NCBI GenBank assembly: GCA_021613375.1
Contig: CM038725.1
Location: forward strand, 37,566,824-37,630,823
Direction of reading: 5' to 3'
From: Megaleporinus macrocephalus
Taxonomy: Eukaryota > Chordata > Actinopteri > Characiformes > Anostomidae
DNA length: 64,000 bases
The number at the start of each line of letters is the position of its first letter. Position 1 is the first letter of the stretch. Both the position numbers and the translations under genes were made by a program. The notes under the pieces are model-generated. The model ran no database searches, was not told where the DNA came from, and saw only the letters and a program-made list of their open reading frames with translations. This document shows, one piece after another, positions 36,201 to 47,130 of this stretch.

Positions 36201-37261
36201 TGTGTCTGAGTCAGCCGTACAGTCTAACAGTTTGTGTCTGAGTCAGTCGTACGGTCTAACAGTTTGTGTCCGAGTCAGCCGTACAGTCTAACAGTTAGTG
36301 TCCGAGTCAGCCGTACAGTATAACAGTTAGTGTCTGAGTCGGCCGTACAGTATAACAGTTAGTGTCTGAGTCAGCCGTACAGTCTAACAGTTTGTGTCCG
36401 AGTCAGTCGTACAGTCTAACAGTTTGTGTCCGAGTCGGCCGTACAGTCTAACAGTTTGTGTCTGAGTCAGTCGTACAGTCTAACAGTTTGTGTCTGAGTC
36501 CAACTCCACTGCAGTCGTACTCACAAGGTTCTCGTCTGATGACAGAAACACACACAGTGCTGGACAGAAAGAGGAGCCTGAGATTAAAAACTAATGAAGT
36601 TTTTTTCTCCTTCAGCTTTAAACACTTCAGTTCAGATAGAGTCCGGTGAGTCTCTGGTCCTCGAATGGGACATACCAGAGGACGTGGAGGTGCTTGGACC
36701 GTCCAGTGGTCAGATCTGTACAGTAGATGGACGTTCACTACAGAGTGAACCTGAATACACTCAGAGAGTGTCGACTGCTGTTACACTGAGAGGAGTGACT
36801 CCGTCTGATAGTGGAGTTTATACTATAAAGGACAAACGGAATGATGAGGTCATTCACACCTACACAGTGAGCGTGAGGTCAGCAGGTGGAGGTGAGTTAA
36901 CAGGTATGTGACTACATGATGTCTGTCTGTCCAATCAGAATTCACTGAACAGGAATCTGAGTTTAATGATGGTGTTCAGTTTAAACTCACTGTGTTATAA
37001 ACCTGTGTGTGTGTTTGTTTTGTAGATGACCGGTCAGATCTGGACACTGATAGAGGAGCTGCTGTACCAGTGTGGGTGACTGTACTGCTGCTGGTTGTAC
37101 TGGTTGTACTGGTAGCTGTGATTGTGGGATCAGTGGTGGTGATTGTGCAGCTGAAGAGAGAGAATCAGCAGCTCCGGATGAAGAATGAAGGAAATGGAAC
37201 TGAACTGAATGGACTCAGTAACCACAGTCCAGAAAACCAGAGTCTATCAGCTCTTCATTAA
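33232..37261 (+). CDS. Two-Ig-domain membrane receptor B (DICP-like), tandem copy of A
   Basis: Same structure and length (290 residues) as gene A. Exons: leader 33232-33292, D1 34449-34748, D2 36616-36891, transmembrane/tail 37026-37261. It differs from A at about a dozen residues, mostly by amino-acid-changing bases: FLLLLMF for FLQLLLF in the leader; G to V at the D1 start; RKPTDT for RQPTDS; ILHQ for IHHQ; LEWDI for LEVDI; LQSEP for LQREP; DKRND for DKLND; and Gln for Trp just after the membrane segment. The Trp of LEWDI is shared with gene D, so Val in gene A is the derived state. The D1 cysteines, the single D2 cysteine and the tyrosine-free tail are the same as in A. Intact and probably functional. 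Confidence 0.85.
33353..33475 (+). mobile_element. Tc1-like-terminus dispersed repeat in intron 1 of gene B
   Basis: Duplicated along with the gene; matches 28508-28630. Confidence 0.5.
33630..34337 (+). mobile_element. L2-like LINE 3' fragment in intron 1 of gene B
   Basis: Duplicate of 28785-29492 with under ten base changes seen. Its presence in both copies shows that the LINE inserted before the gene duplicated. Confidence 0.72.
34835..36505 (+). repeat. 32-bp array in intron 2 of gene B
   Basis: About 51 copies of the unit in gene A's intron 2. The variant pattern differs: 'cagtcgtac' is much more frequent, and a block around 35400-35640 is repeated near 35580-35810. Confidence 0.96.
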
Positions 37262-37498
37262 TGGTCAGATCTTCTGAGAGATGTTCACTGATCTGTTTCT
37301 TCTTGTTACCGTTTCCTGTTTCATTTTGTCTCCTATAAAGTTTTTTAAAATGTACATAAACATGGAGGACCAAACTAGAGCTGAGGAGCTTTAGTTCCTG
37401 CGGTCAGTAGGAGGAGCAGTGCTGATGTTTCTTCATTAAATCAACCGAGACTGACATCATCGACGAGAAGAGGAGGAGCTTTTCTGTAAACAACTTTG

Positions 37499-37985
37499 TG
37501 GCCCCTTCCCAGACCGAGACACGCTGAATACATGATTTCCATACTGACTCGGTGTATTGACCCGGAAGGAGGCGGTACTGATGAGTCTGATTGGTTTGTG
37601 AGGTTCGAGAGAGGAACAGTGTATAAATATATAATGAATGAATATGAAGTGGAACTTCTTCAGAGAGACTGTCTCACACTGTGGGGGGTGAACTATCACT
37701 CGGGGGTCAGGAGTCCTGCGTGTCTCGAACTGTAAACTCGGGGGAGTGATCAGCTCACACTTTGTGCACTACAGACCAGATGCTCAGTACTCAACTGATT
37801 TTCAGAAGTTCTCTTCTATCAGTAGTAGCTCAGAGTGAAGTCATACTTCAGTAGATCTCAGTACTGAGAGTTTACCGTCTCTGCTGGTCCAGTAGAAGTT
37901 CCTCCTCCCTCCAAACAGTTACACTCTCCTAAGTTTGGCTCCTCCCTCCAGAGCGCCCTATGTGTGGCTCCTCCCTTCCCGCACT
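37499..37985. other. Unique sequence after the A/B duplication
   Basis: The A/B duplication ends at about 37498 in 'caactttgtg'. An open stretch of about 80 codons (37496-37735) has no recognised domain. No exon is claimed. Confidence 0.4.
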
Positions 37986-37987
37986 TC

Positions 37988-38000
37988 AGCAGTATAAGTC
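37988..38000 (+). promoter_or_regulatory. TATA box of gene C
   Basis: 'agcagtataagtcag' lies about 210 bases before the leader ATG at 38207. A TATAAG at this distance would allow a ~180-base untranslated leader. No splice acceptor precedes the ATG here, unlike genes A, B and D. Confidence 0.4.
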
Positions 38001-38206
38001 AGGTGTCCTGAGAAGACTTGTACAGAGACTTCTCATCTGCGAATAGTCTTCACCGCCTGCAGTACAGGAGCTCCGTTTGTTTCTGGGATAAAACAAAAGG
38101 AACGGACCCCAAAACCTCCACCATCCAGCAGCAGGAGGACAGTCTGTACTTAGGCTGGTTTAGAGTGTGTCCACCTGCAGGCCGAGTCTCCACTGTCAGC
38201 TCAGAC

Positions 38207-41200
38207 ATGCAGCTCTCCAGGTTCTCTGTTCTTACAGTCCTGACTGCAGTCATATCTGGTGAGTGGACTCGAAGTTCTTACTTTCACTGGACTGATTCAG
38301 CCCCAACAGAAACCAGGACATTCTGGAGATACACTGTCTAACTTAAAACTCGACTGTCTGTATTAATGATACATACTAATAACTACCAGGTCTAGAGTTG
38401 TTAATACTTTCCCTTCTTCAGCAGGTCAGCACACACTGGCTAACTGGATCAGAACCACATGGAGGGATCTGAATGACCCCGCCACGCTGTACTGCTCCGA
38501 GGCCTGTTCTGGTGTGGAGACGTGGGAGAGGAGTGGAGTAACAGTGGCTGAGTGTGGAACTACTGGAGGAAACGGGCTCACCTGTGAAAGACACCTGGAC
38601 CAGAGCAGCCTCAGCGTTCCTGAAGTGAATTACACCACCAGAGGATTTTACCGGACCCGCTGTGACAGACAAGTCATCTGCTTCCAGAACCTCCAGCCCA
38701 ACCGTGAGTACTTTAGAGACGTGAAGTTATTCCTCCTTTAGTGAAATGTTAGGTTGATTGTAGTGAGTGTGTGTTAGAGTCTAACAACTCATCACATTCA
38801 TAGTTTACTCAGATTAAACATTTAAGATTTCTGAGAAACAAACAGTTTATATATATTTTTGTATTAAACAGTTTATCTCAGATTGAGTAAACAAAGAAAA
38901 GCTGCACACAAACTCAACAAGGAGACAAATATGATTGTAAAGATGTGAAATTAAAGATGAATAAAGCAGATTATTGTAGATAAAAAGTTATTATTTACTC
39001 AGTAAACACTTTATTATTAAATATTAAACAGTATTAATAGAGTAAGTAGTGCTTTTACACTTTATTATGTAAATATTAATCAGTATTAATAGAGTAAGTA
39101 GTGCTTTTACACTTTATTATTAAATATTAATCAGTATTAATAGAGTAAGTAGTGCTTTTACACTTTATTATTAAATATTAAACAGTATTAATAGAGTAAG
39201 TAGTGCTTTTACACTTTATTATTAAATATTAATCAGTATTAATAGAGTAAGTAGTGCTTTTACACTTTATTATGTAAATATTAAACAGTATTTATAGAGT
39301 AAGTAGAGCTTTTACACTTTATTATTAAATATTAATCAGTATTAATAGAGTAAGTAGAGCTTTTACACTATTATTAAATATTTAACAGTATTAATAGAGT
39401 AAGTAGTGCTTTTACACTATATTATTAAATATTAAACAGTATTAATAGAGTAAGTAGTGCTTTTACACTATATTATTAAATATTAATCAGTATTAATAGA
39501 GTAAGTAGTGCTTTTACACTTTATTATTCAATATTAAACAGTATTAATAGAGTAAGTAGAGCTTTAACACTTTATTATTCAATATTAAACAGTATTAATA
39601 GAGTCAGTAGAGTTTTTACACTTTATTATTCAATATTAAACAGTATTAATAGAGTCAGTAGAGCTTTTACACTTTATTATTCAATATTAATCAGTATTAA
39701 TAGAGTAAGTAGAGCTTTTACACTTTATTATTCAATATTAATCAGTATTAATAGAGTAAGTAGTGCTTTTCCACTTCATTATTAAATATTTAACAGTATT
39801 AATAGAGTAAGTAGTGATTTTCCACTTTATTATTAAATATTTAACAGTATTAATAGAGTAAGTAGTGCTTTTACACTTTATTATTAAATATTAATCAGTA
39901 TTAATAGAGTAAGTAGTGTTTTACACTTTATTATTAAATATTAATCAGTATTAATAGAGTAAGTAGTGTTTTTCATACGTCAGTGTGTTTATTTAACTCT
40001 TTCCAAGCTTCTCCTAAACAACCCAGTATTATTATCAGTTCTGATCTAATACCTGCTTTGACTGCTCAGTACTTCATTAAGATAAATCAAGATTTACTGC
40101 TGAAGGAACTGAACACATTCATACAATGTCTGGGGCGTCCAGGAGAAATCTGGAACCTAACTTTGTTCTTCAAACTGGATCAAGATCTGATCTACTTCTC
40201 TCACAATAACATATTCATGTTACTTTGTATTGTATGTCTGATTATTTACATCTGTTCAATCAGATCTGCTGTTCTTACTGGTGATCAGACACTTATTGAT
40301 TAGATACAGACTTTAAACTGTGTATGAAAAGGTCATGTGTTTCAGGTATGAGGGTAATAAGAAAGATTGTTGTTGTTGTTTTCTCTCCTGCAGCTCACAA
40401 CTCTTCTGTTGAAGTCACAGCTGGAGATCTCCTCGTCCTGGATCTGTTCACATTCCAGCCAGTGAACCTGACGTTCTCCAGGACTGGTGGAGGAGGATCC
40501 GTTGTCCAGATGTGCACTGTGGATGGACGCTCACTGCAGTGTGATCTAGAGTATGAAGACAGAGTGTCAGTGTTTGGTAACTCCATAGTGCTGAGAGCTG
40601 TGGTGTCTGCTGACTCTGGAGTCTACACGGTGCGAGAGATCAACGATGGAGCAGCTCTGATACAGACAGTGTCGGTCACTGTTAAAGGTGGGTTTATACA
40701 GATGCTCGCTGGTTAAGACGATGTTCAGTGAAGTTCTTGTTGATTTTTCACATTTAAGGAAAAACATGTTGACCATGTTTGGCCAGACTGGACCTGTAGA
40801 TGGTCTTATGTGAGCTTTTAAGATACATGTTCATACCGAACGTAAACTGTGCAGGGCTATCTGCTGGGCTGTGCTTCATCTGTGCTTTAAATCTAAGAAC
40901 GTTGTCCACTTTCCCTGGACATTTAGAAGCCAGTTCTGGAGCCTGTAGATCTTCCACCCTGTTCAGGTCCAACACTATCCGAATGACCTTGAAAGTCTTC
41001 CCAACCTACATGTCCATGAGGACTCTGTGTAGGTTTTACCTGGGCTTCATGGGCTTTACCTGGGCTTACAGTGGACTTTTGGATGGGTTGGACTTGGGTC
41101 CCAAATGTGTTACAGCTCTGGGCCCCAGTTAGGCACTAGTCATGGGTTACACTTGAGAGCCTAAGGTTGGTCATAGCTCAGGATTACAGCTCACACGGGT

Positions 41201-41600
41201 CCCACACGCAGCCCGTCCTGCCCCTGGACGGGCAAATCTTTGTAGCCTAAGTGGGCAAATGGTGCCCACAACAGTACTGGGGCCCACAATAGTAACCTGG
41301 GGCCAATGCCTGTAGCCTAACTGGGCCCCACAACTGTGGCCTACAAACTGACCCAACCGGTACCCATGACTGTAGCCCAACTGGAGTCCAAATTATAACC
41401 CAAATGGGGCCCAAAATTATAACCCAACTGGGACCCACAGTAAAAATTCCCAACAGGAAATTACATGGATCTTGTCGTCCTGCTAACTGGAGAGTGATCA
41501 GATGTTCTGGAGAGCATCAATCACATCTAACTCTTCTGTTTATCTGTTGTTTGTAGATGTAGAGCAGAGCTGGATTTGGAAGAATAGACATCAACAATAG
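38207..41600 (+). CDS. Divergent two-Ig-domain receptor C, no membrane segment found
   Basis: Relative of genes A, B and D. Exons: leader 38207-38258 (starts MQLSRFSVLTVLTA), D1 38425-38703, D2 40394-40687 and a short last exon 41557-41600; all joins are phase 1, giving about 222 residues. D1 keeps the family pattern (LYCSEACSG, AEC, GLTC, RTRCD, VICF). D2 keeps QMCTVDGRSLQC, DSGVYT and the opening NSS sequon. It has both cysteines of the C-to-C' region, where A and B have one, and lacks canonical B/F cysteines. The last exon aligns at its start with the membrane exon of A and B (acceptor 'ttgtag' then 'atg...cagagctgga') but stops after DVEQSWIWKNRHQQ. No hydrophobic segment follows in frame. 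It may be secreted, or a membrane exon was missed or lost. Intron 2 holds a 60-bp satellite. Confidence 0.72.
38993..39973. repeat. 60-bp satellite array, block 3, in intron 2 of gene C
   Basis: About 16 copies of the unit found at 4165-4510 and 7838-8228, with variants 'gtagagctttt', 'gtagtgctttt' and 'attcaatatt'. Confidence 0.93.
39974..40257. repeat. Duplicate of 4511-4795
   Basis: Near-identical copy next to the same satellite family; lies in intron 2 of gene C. Confidence 0.85.
41030..41445. repeat. Degenerate 'gggcccacaa/tgtagcc' repeat
   Basis: About ten loosely similar units such as 'ggggcccacaatagtaacct' within intron 3 of gene C. Non-coding. Confidence 0.6.
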
Positions 41601-41689
41601 CCAGCATTACCGAAACGGAGCAACAGAGTAACAATAACCACAAAGCCAGAAGAACCACCATGCTGGACAACGGGGAAAAAAATAAATAA

Positions 41690-41692
<3 letters not shown>

Positions 41693-41745
<53 letters not shown>
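41693..41745. repeat. TA microsatellite
   Basis: About 26 TA dinucleotides soon after the stop codon of gene C. Confidence 0.95.
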
Positions 41746-41750
<5 letters not shown>

Positions 41751-42184
41751 TCTCTTTCGTTGTATATATATATCATCGCTGTCATATGTATCATCTAAAT
41801 TAATACTTTATAGGAGTGGCCAAAATCATTATTTAACGTTAATGTGAATCAATAGAACTAGAATTTATTCAAGGCTTTTTAGAGCATTTCTATTGGTCTA
41901 TGCAACATGATATGTTTGTATAGTGTAAACCGCAGCTGTTATGTTTAAATGATGTACAAAAATAAAATTTGACAAAAATAGTTATATATATATATATACA
42001 GTTATGTGTCCTGCTCGCCTAAAACATTAATGTTGGTTAAAATGTAATTATGTGATTGTTTGCTTGTGCTTGCTTTACCTTGTTAACAAACAAACAAATA
42101 AATAAATAATAGTTTTTAAAAATAAATGAATCTTCTCTTCAGTTATCGTTTTTTTAATCTGGGGGTCCTCCGGTACTGCAGTGC

Positions 42185-42199
42185 TCAGCAGGTGGCGCT
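42185..42199 (+). promoter_or_regulatory. CTCF-like motif
   Basis: TCAGCAGGTGGCGCT, 14 of 15 positions agreeing with the CTCF core. It sits at the front of a possible promoter. Confidence 0.4.
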
Positions 42200-42224
42200 A
42201 GTGTACCTGACGCTGCACTGTTCA

Positions 42225-42305
42225 CAGCGGAAAAGAAGAGAGAGAAGATTCCCGCCGAAACTGAACGGAACGTGCTGAATGTGAAGATCTGAGAGAAAAT
42301 ATAGG
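42225..42305 (+). promoter_or_regulatory. Possible promoter / first non-coding exon
   Basis: 'attcccgccgaaactgaac' contains an E2F-like TTCCCGCC fused to an ISRE-like GAAACTGAAC. A donor-like 'atatag|gtaaag' follows at 42304. No downstream exon could be assigned, so the gene is unknown. Confidence 0.3.
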
Positions 42306-43480
42306 TAAAGATTTAATAACCATTTAATTTAATACAGAACATTATTATTAGACTCTTCTTAGACTATTAGTGTCTGTTTTCAGTAAGTTGTAGTCTCTCA
42401 GAGCGAGAGTGTTGTTAGTTATGTGTTAGTGTAACGTGTGTTATTGTGAATTGGTCTTCACTCACAGTCTGAAAACTTTCAAAGGTTTATTAGTATTAAT
42501 ATCTCCTTTAATAAAGAAATTAAACGTGTATATTATGCAGCAGCTGTTTGTTAAATAAAACTTCAAATAAGTGTTAACTGTGTTATTTAATATATTATAT
42601 GGTCTTCCATTAATATTAATAATATTATTATTATATATTATTATATTATCTTCCATTAAACCTCTATAATAAATGCTAATACTAATAACCCCAAATTAAA
42701 AGATCTTAATTAAATCAGTGCAGCATATATAAACATTACCATTTAGACCTTTATTATAATATATTATATGAGCTTTATTCTTATTATATTCGCTTTAAAC
42801 TATGTATTTATTACAAGATCATAACCTACAGAAATAAATGTGAAATAAAAAAGTATTATTAGTTCACAGTGGGCAGAAACCAGGATACTGGTAATTAGTA
42901 GTAAAGTATTAGTATAGTATTAGTTTTAGTCATGTGTCTTTCCATAATTCTCATTTGAAACACATACCTTCATTCCTTTCATTTACAGTGTTATACTGCC
43001 ACCTTGTGGACATTCTCACACACGACATTCCTGCTGTTCCAACGAATTCTGTACACAGCAATGCTATTGGTTCTTTCCTGGTGTTGTAACTATGTGGGAT
43101 TAATTGTTTATAGAAAAACAGGTATTATAGCGTATATCACTGCGGTATGTGGAGCTTTAGTTTAGTATTTGAGAGCATAAAGACACTTAATCAGACAAAT
43201 AACTATAAACACATTTCTACTGTTATATTTAGAACAAATGATTTATTAAACACATTAAAACTTAAATATCTAGAACTCTCCTCGCAACACATATTTCCTT
43301 CTGTTCTCATTCCAGCTATTAAAACCAGTTCAGACCAGCACGTGTTCCAATTCTGGCGCTGGTCACCCAGTACGGTCACCAGCATCCATAATGCAACACA
43401 TTCACTTTTAGAACAAAACCTTCTATCTCCAGAACGAGAACTTTACAGGAGAGGGGAAATAACATATTACTTTAGTGGAA
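42306..43480. other. No gene recognised
   Basis: AT-rich sequence; open frames here (for example 43147-43485) match nothing I know. Confidence 0.4.
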
Positions 43481-43576
43481 GTTAATGGAACCAGACGTCT
43501 TACTGAGTCATTCTGGACATTTTGATCTGTTTGATATGAAATTGACACACAGTGTAGTGACAGACATTTTCAAATC

Positions 43577-43948
43577 ATGTCAGGAACTGAAAAGCGAGAA
43601 TGGAGATACGTGGTTTTCTCGCGACAGCAGTGCTATGCTGGTTCTGCTGGTGAGCAGATGTTCTGGTCTGTGCTGTTTAGTGTATGGTGGTTCTACCAAC
43701 TCCACAGCTCCAGCAAGTGTTCACCTTCTACTCTGTTTGTCAGGGTCCAGACGGTCCTGTCCAGCTCCAGTACCGTCCACAATGGAGGAGCAAATTCCAG
43801 TTTCAGGCTCGGGTCACTGCACAGGACCGGACCAGACACTGCACAGGACTGGACCGGACAGCAGCTTCAGGATGTGTCAGCTTCACGTTTGGAACACCAG
43901 AAATGATCATCAGCCTAGACCACCAGAGACACATTCCTCTAAGGTATT
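43577..43948 (+). other. Unidentified coding-like stretch
   Basis: Two overlapping open frames have non-repetitive composition. One contains ELKSENGDTWFSRDSS after an acceptor-like 'catgtcag' (to 43577). The other contains GPDGPVQLQYRPQWRSKF after 'ttgtcag' (43743) and stops at 43948. They may be exons of an unknown gene or remnants of a pseudogene. No family recognised. Confidence 0.25.
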
Positions 43949-43950
43949 AG

Positions 43951-44696
43951 GAGGTCTGTCTGTAGAGAGTGAGGAGAGAGAAGGGTCTGTCTGTAGAGAG
44001 TGAGGAGAGAAGGGTCTGTCTGTAGAGAGTGAGGAGAGAGAAGGGTCTGTCTGTAGAGAGTGAGGAGAGAAGGGTCTGTCTGTAGAGAGTGAGGAGAGAA
44101 GGGTCTGTCTGTAGAGAGTGATATGAGAAGGTCTGTCTGTAGAGAGTTAGATGAGAAGGGTCTGTCTGTAGAGAGTGAGGAGAGAAGGGTCTGTCTGTAG
44201 AGAGTGAGGAGAGAAGGTCTGTCTGTAGAGAGTGAGGAGAGAAGGGTCTGTCTGTAGAGAGTGAGGAGAGAAGGGTCTGTCTGTAGAGAGTGATATGAGA
44301 AGGTCTGTCTGTAGAGAGTTAGATGAGAAGGGTCTGTCTGTAGAGAGTGAGGAGAGAAGGTCTGTCTGTAGAGAGTGAGGAGAGAAGGTCTGTCTGTAGA
44401 GAGGGAGGAGAGAGGGATCTGTCTGTAGAGAGTGAGGAGAGAAGGGTCTGTCTGTAGAGAGTGAGGAGAGAGGGATCTGTCTGTAGAGAGTGAGGAGAGA
44501 AGGTCTGTCTGTAGAGAGTGAGGAGAGAAGGTCTGTCTGTAGAGAGTGAGGAGAGAAGGTCTGTCTGTAGAGAGTGAGGAGAGAAGGTCTGTCTGTAGAG
44601 AGTGAGGAGAGAAGGTCTGTCTGTAGAGAGTGAGGAGAGAGGGATCTGTCTGTAGAGAGTGAGAAGAGAAGGGTCTGTCTGTAGAGAGTGAGATGA
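43951..44696. repeat. 29-32-bp minisatellite
   Basis: About 25 copies of 'gtctgtctgtagagagtgag' + 'gagagaagg'. A multi-unit block (about 43975-44155) recurs at about 44150-44345 with the same rare 'gatatgag' and 'ttagatgag' variants. Confidence 0.95.
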
Positions 44697-44702
44697 GTGT
44701 TC

Positions 44703-44726
44703 TAGGGTTAGGGTTAGGGTTAGGGT
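44703..44726. repeat. Short interstitial telomere-type repeat
   Basis: About three and a half TTAGGG units at the end of the 30-bp array. Confidence 0.85.
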
Positions 44727-44809
44727 TTGGTGATAGTGGTGCCCAGAGGTGTAGCTAGCCCTAGTTTGAGTCCCAGCACCCCTAAAGATTATAGTAAATA
44801 AAGAGTGTA

Positions 44810-44905
44810 TATAAAAAGTGTATATAAAAAGTGTATATAGAGTGTATATAGAGTGTATATAAAGAGTGTATATAAAGAGTGTATATAAAGAGTATTTAGA
44901 GAGTA
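44810..44905. repeat. 'gtgtatataaagag' short repeat
   Basis: About seven copies of a 12-14-base unit. Confidence 0.8.
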
Positions 44906-45655
44906 TATATATCATATATGGTTAAATCATTTATTTTAACAGCAGAAATACAGCACCCCTGTTATTGTTCTGTTATATTTAGTTAGGAGTGACTCTCTGA
45001 GGGTTCGTTTTAATTGAAGTGCTCTGTTTACTGTTTATAAGGAGTGAGAGAAGCTGGAGCTGCTCTGCTGTTGGTTAGTCTGTGTGCTAGAGTGTGTGTG
45101 TGGTCAGCAGGTCAGCTATAGATATTCGTTTCTAATATTCTAGTAAGTCGAACATGATCTTGATCATATGCTCAGAATCTGTTGATTAGGCTAATAATAT
45201 TGATAACTGATTATTAGAATTGATAAGTTATTCTATTTATTCTGTCACGACACACTCACCCCAAGTCTCATGCCCTGAATTTCTCCTATTCTCATGTGGT
45301 CACCCTTCAGACCACAGAAGCTCCATATTGTCAATATTCAATCAGAAAAATAAGTTAAATTGATCTATTAATTTTTCAGATGTAACACATATATATAGTT
45401 TATGCTTTATTATATTTTACTTACTAATATTTGAATACATTTGTAAACTAAGTTTTGTGAAGGTTTTTTTTATTTGTTGGTGTCTTTCCAGTCACAGTGT
45501 AACACTGATTTGAGACTGATGTTCCAAAATGACTTGAAATTGTATCGTAAGTATTGTATTTAATTAATTTATTTATTTATTAATTTAATAAGTATTATTG
45601 TAAGTAAATTAATAAAGCTTATGGTGACTCAGTACCCGGAGAGCCGGAATGTTAT
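44906..45655. other. No gene recognised
   Basis: AT-rich intergenic sequence. Confidence 0.5.
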
Positions 45656-47130
45656 TTTCTCATTATCGAGGTGGCTTTTGTAGGAGCAGGATGACGATGG
45701 ACCCAGTACTCTGTCTGGAATCAGGTGTGAGGGAGGCACAGTTACACAAAGAATTGGTATTGGCTGTGTTTTTAGATATTGAGATGATTTGCTGTGGACG
45801 GAGGGCTTGCTAATTAAATTGAGAGATGGGGCAGTTCAGGTCAGGGTAGGTACTAAATTGTCTAAACGCTACTGTATAGTAAATGGAACTCCTCAGGGTA
45901 GTGTGTGTCGCCCCCTGCTGTTTCTTTAATGTGTAGAACTACAATTAGCCACATGTGTTCGCACACAGCGGAATTTGACCTCCGTGCAGTGAAGCACCCA
46001 CATATACACACACACACTAGTGAACATACACACTAGGGGGCGGTGGGCAGCCCTTTTCCACGGCGCCCGGGGAAGGTGCCTTGCTCAATGGCACTACAGT
46101 CATGACTTGCCGGTCCTGGGGATCAAACCGGTGACCTTCGGGTCACAAGACCGGATCCCTAACCTTCAGGCCGCAACTGCCCCTATATAGGCACATATAT
46201 AGGAGAGCTGGGCTAATAACTGGGGATTCAAGCTGTCTAGTTTTTTATCTCTTAATGAGGAACATTCTCTAGATCTTAGATTATATGGCCAGGAGCTGGA
46301 ACAGGCGAAGGTGGTCAGATTCCTTGGTATGTGGATGGACTCTATCAAGGAAGACACATCAGTAAAATTGTGGATAGTGTAAAAGTACCAGGCAGGCTGA
46401 GACTGGGGGGCTGATGGCTCCTCACTGCTATATATTTATAGAGTCCTGTTGAGATGTGTCTTGTAGCGTATAGCTCGACAGCTGGAACTAGTTCAGCTCA
46501 GGCTCTAAGACGGGGCGGTCAAGTCGTCCCCTGTTGCGTCTTTACAGGTGGAAGTTAGGAAATGCCTTTAAAGTAATTGGTTTAACGTTAAGGGGCGTGA
46601 GAGGACTCATCCGGTGTCTTCTATTATTTATACTGACCACACTCACCACATTGTTCAGAGCCTCAGGTGTGCTGGGGAAACGGAGGGAACGGGCCCACAG
46701 AATCTGACCTTTTCTAAAACTGTTCCGAAGTCAGTGATCCCTCCGTGGACGACCCCAGAGTCTATTGTGGATACAACCTTACATGAGGACCAACTTGACA
46801 TGCAGAACTCGGCGGGTCATCTCACTTCAGGTACTACAGCAGCAGCCTCGTCTTCTGGATTTCCAGGTGTTCGGTGTTCATCACAGAAGCTGTGGCTAAT
46901 CTGCTAGCTCTGCAGTGGGCTGAGGATGTCTGCCTGTTGAACATAGTTATTTGTTCAGACTCTCTGATCTCTGATCTCTTGTAGGCCAGATGTGCTACTG
47001 GAGAAATATCAAACACTGTTTGGGCTCTAAATGCAGCGAGTGTTTGATTTCTGAGGGTTCAGGTACATGTTAAGGGGAGTTAAGGGGAATGAAGTGGGGG
47101 GTGTGGCGGCTAAACAGTGTTTGAAACAGC
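45656..47130 (+). mobile_element. Decayed non-LTR retrotransposon with RT and RNase H remnants (I/Nimb-like)
   Basis: Translated in shifting frames, the plus strand shows reverse-transcriptase motifs (VFLDIE near 45770; YCIVNGTPQGSV at about 45870-45910) and the thumb-region motif LYGQELEQAKVVRFLGMW (46280-46335). It also shows an RNase H-like stretch (VFTAEAVANLLALQW..ICSDS near 46870-46960) and AKQCLK near 47110. LINEs with an RNase H domain belong to the I/Jockey-related group. Many stops, frameshifts and one insertion make it inactive. Confidence 0.75.
45935..46185. mobile_element. SINE-like repeat inserted in the LINE remnant
   Basis: Second copy of the element at 7008-7195: 'ggtgccttgctcaatggcac' and B-box-like 'ggggatcaaaccggtgacct'. 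It splits the RT region just after the GTPQGS motif, so it inserted after the LINE. Confidence 0.65.

Noticed and set aside
29990..36505. CRISPR-like direct repeats
   Set aside because: Units are contiguous with no unique spacers, in vertebrate introns; a minisatellite.
28387..37261. Assignment of the receptors as NITRs
   Set aside because: No J-like FGxGT motif at the end of D1, no typical NITR cysteine layout and no ITIM. DICP-like fits better, though not proven.
37496..37735. 80-codon frame after the A/B duplication
   Set aside because: No domain, repeat family or splice context recognised, and the length is within chance.
41591..41665. Signal-peptide-like hydrophobic stretch on the minus strand (MVVLLALWLLLLCC)
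   Set aside because: Lies opposite the Asn/Gln-rich sequence around the stop of gene C; complements of such codons read as hydrophobic. No exon follows on that strand.
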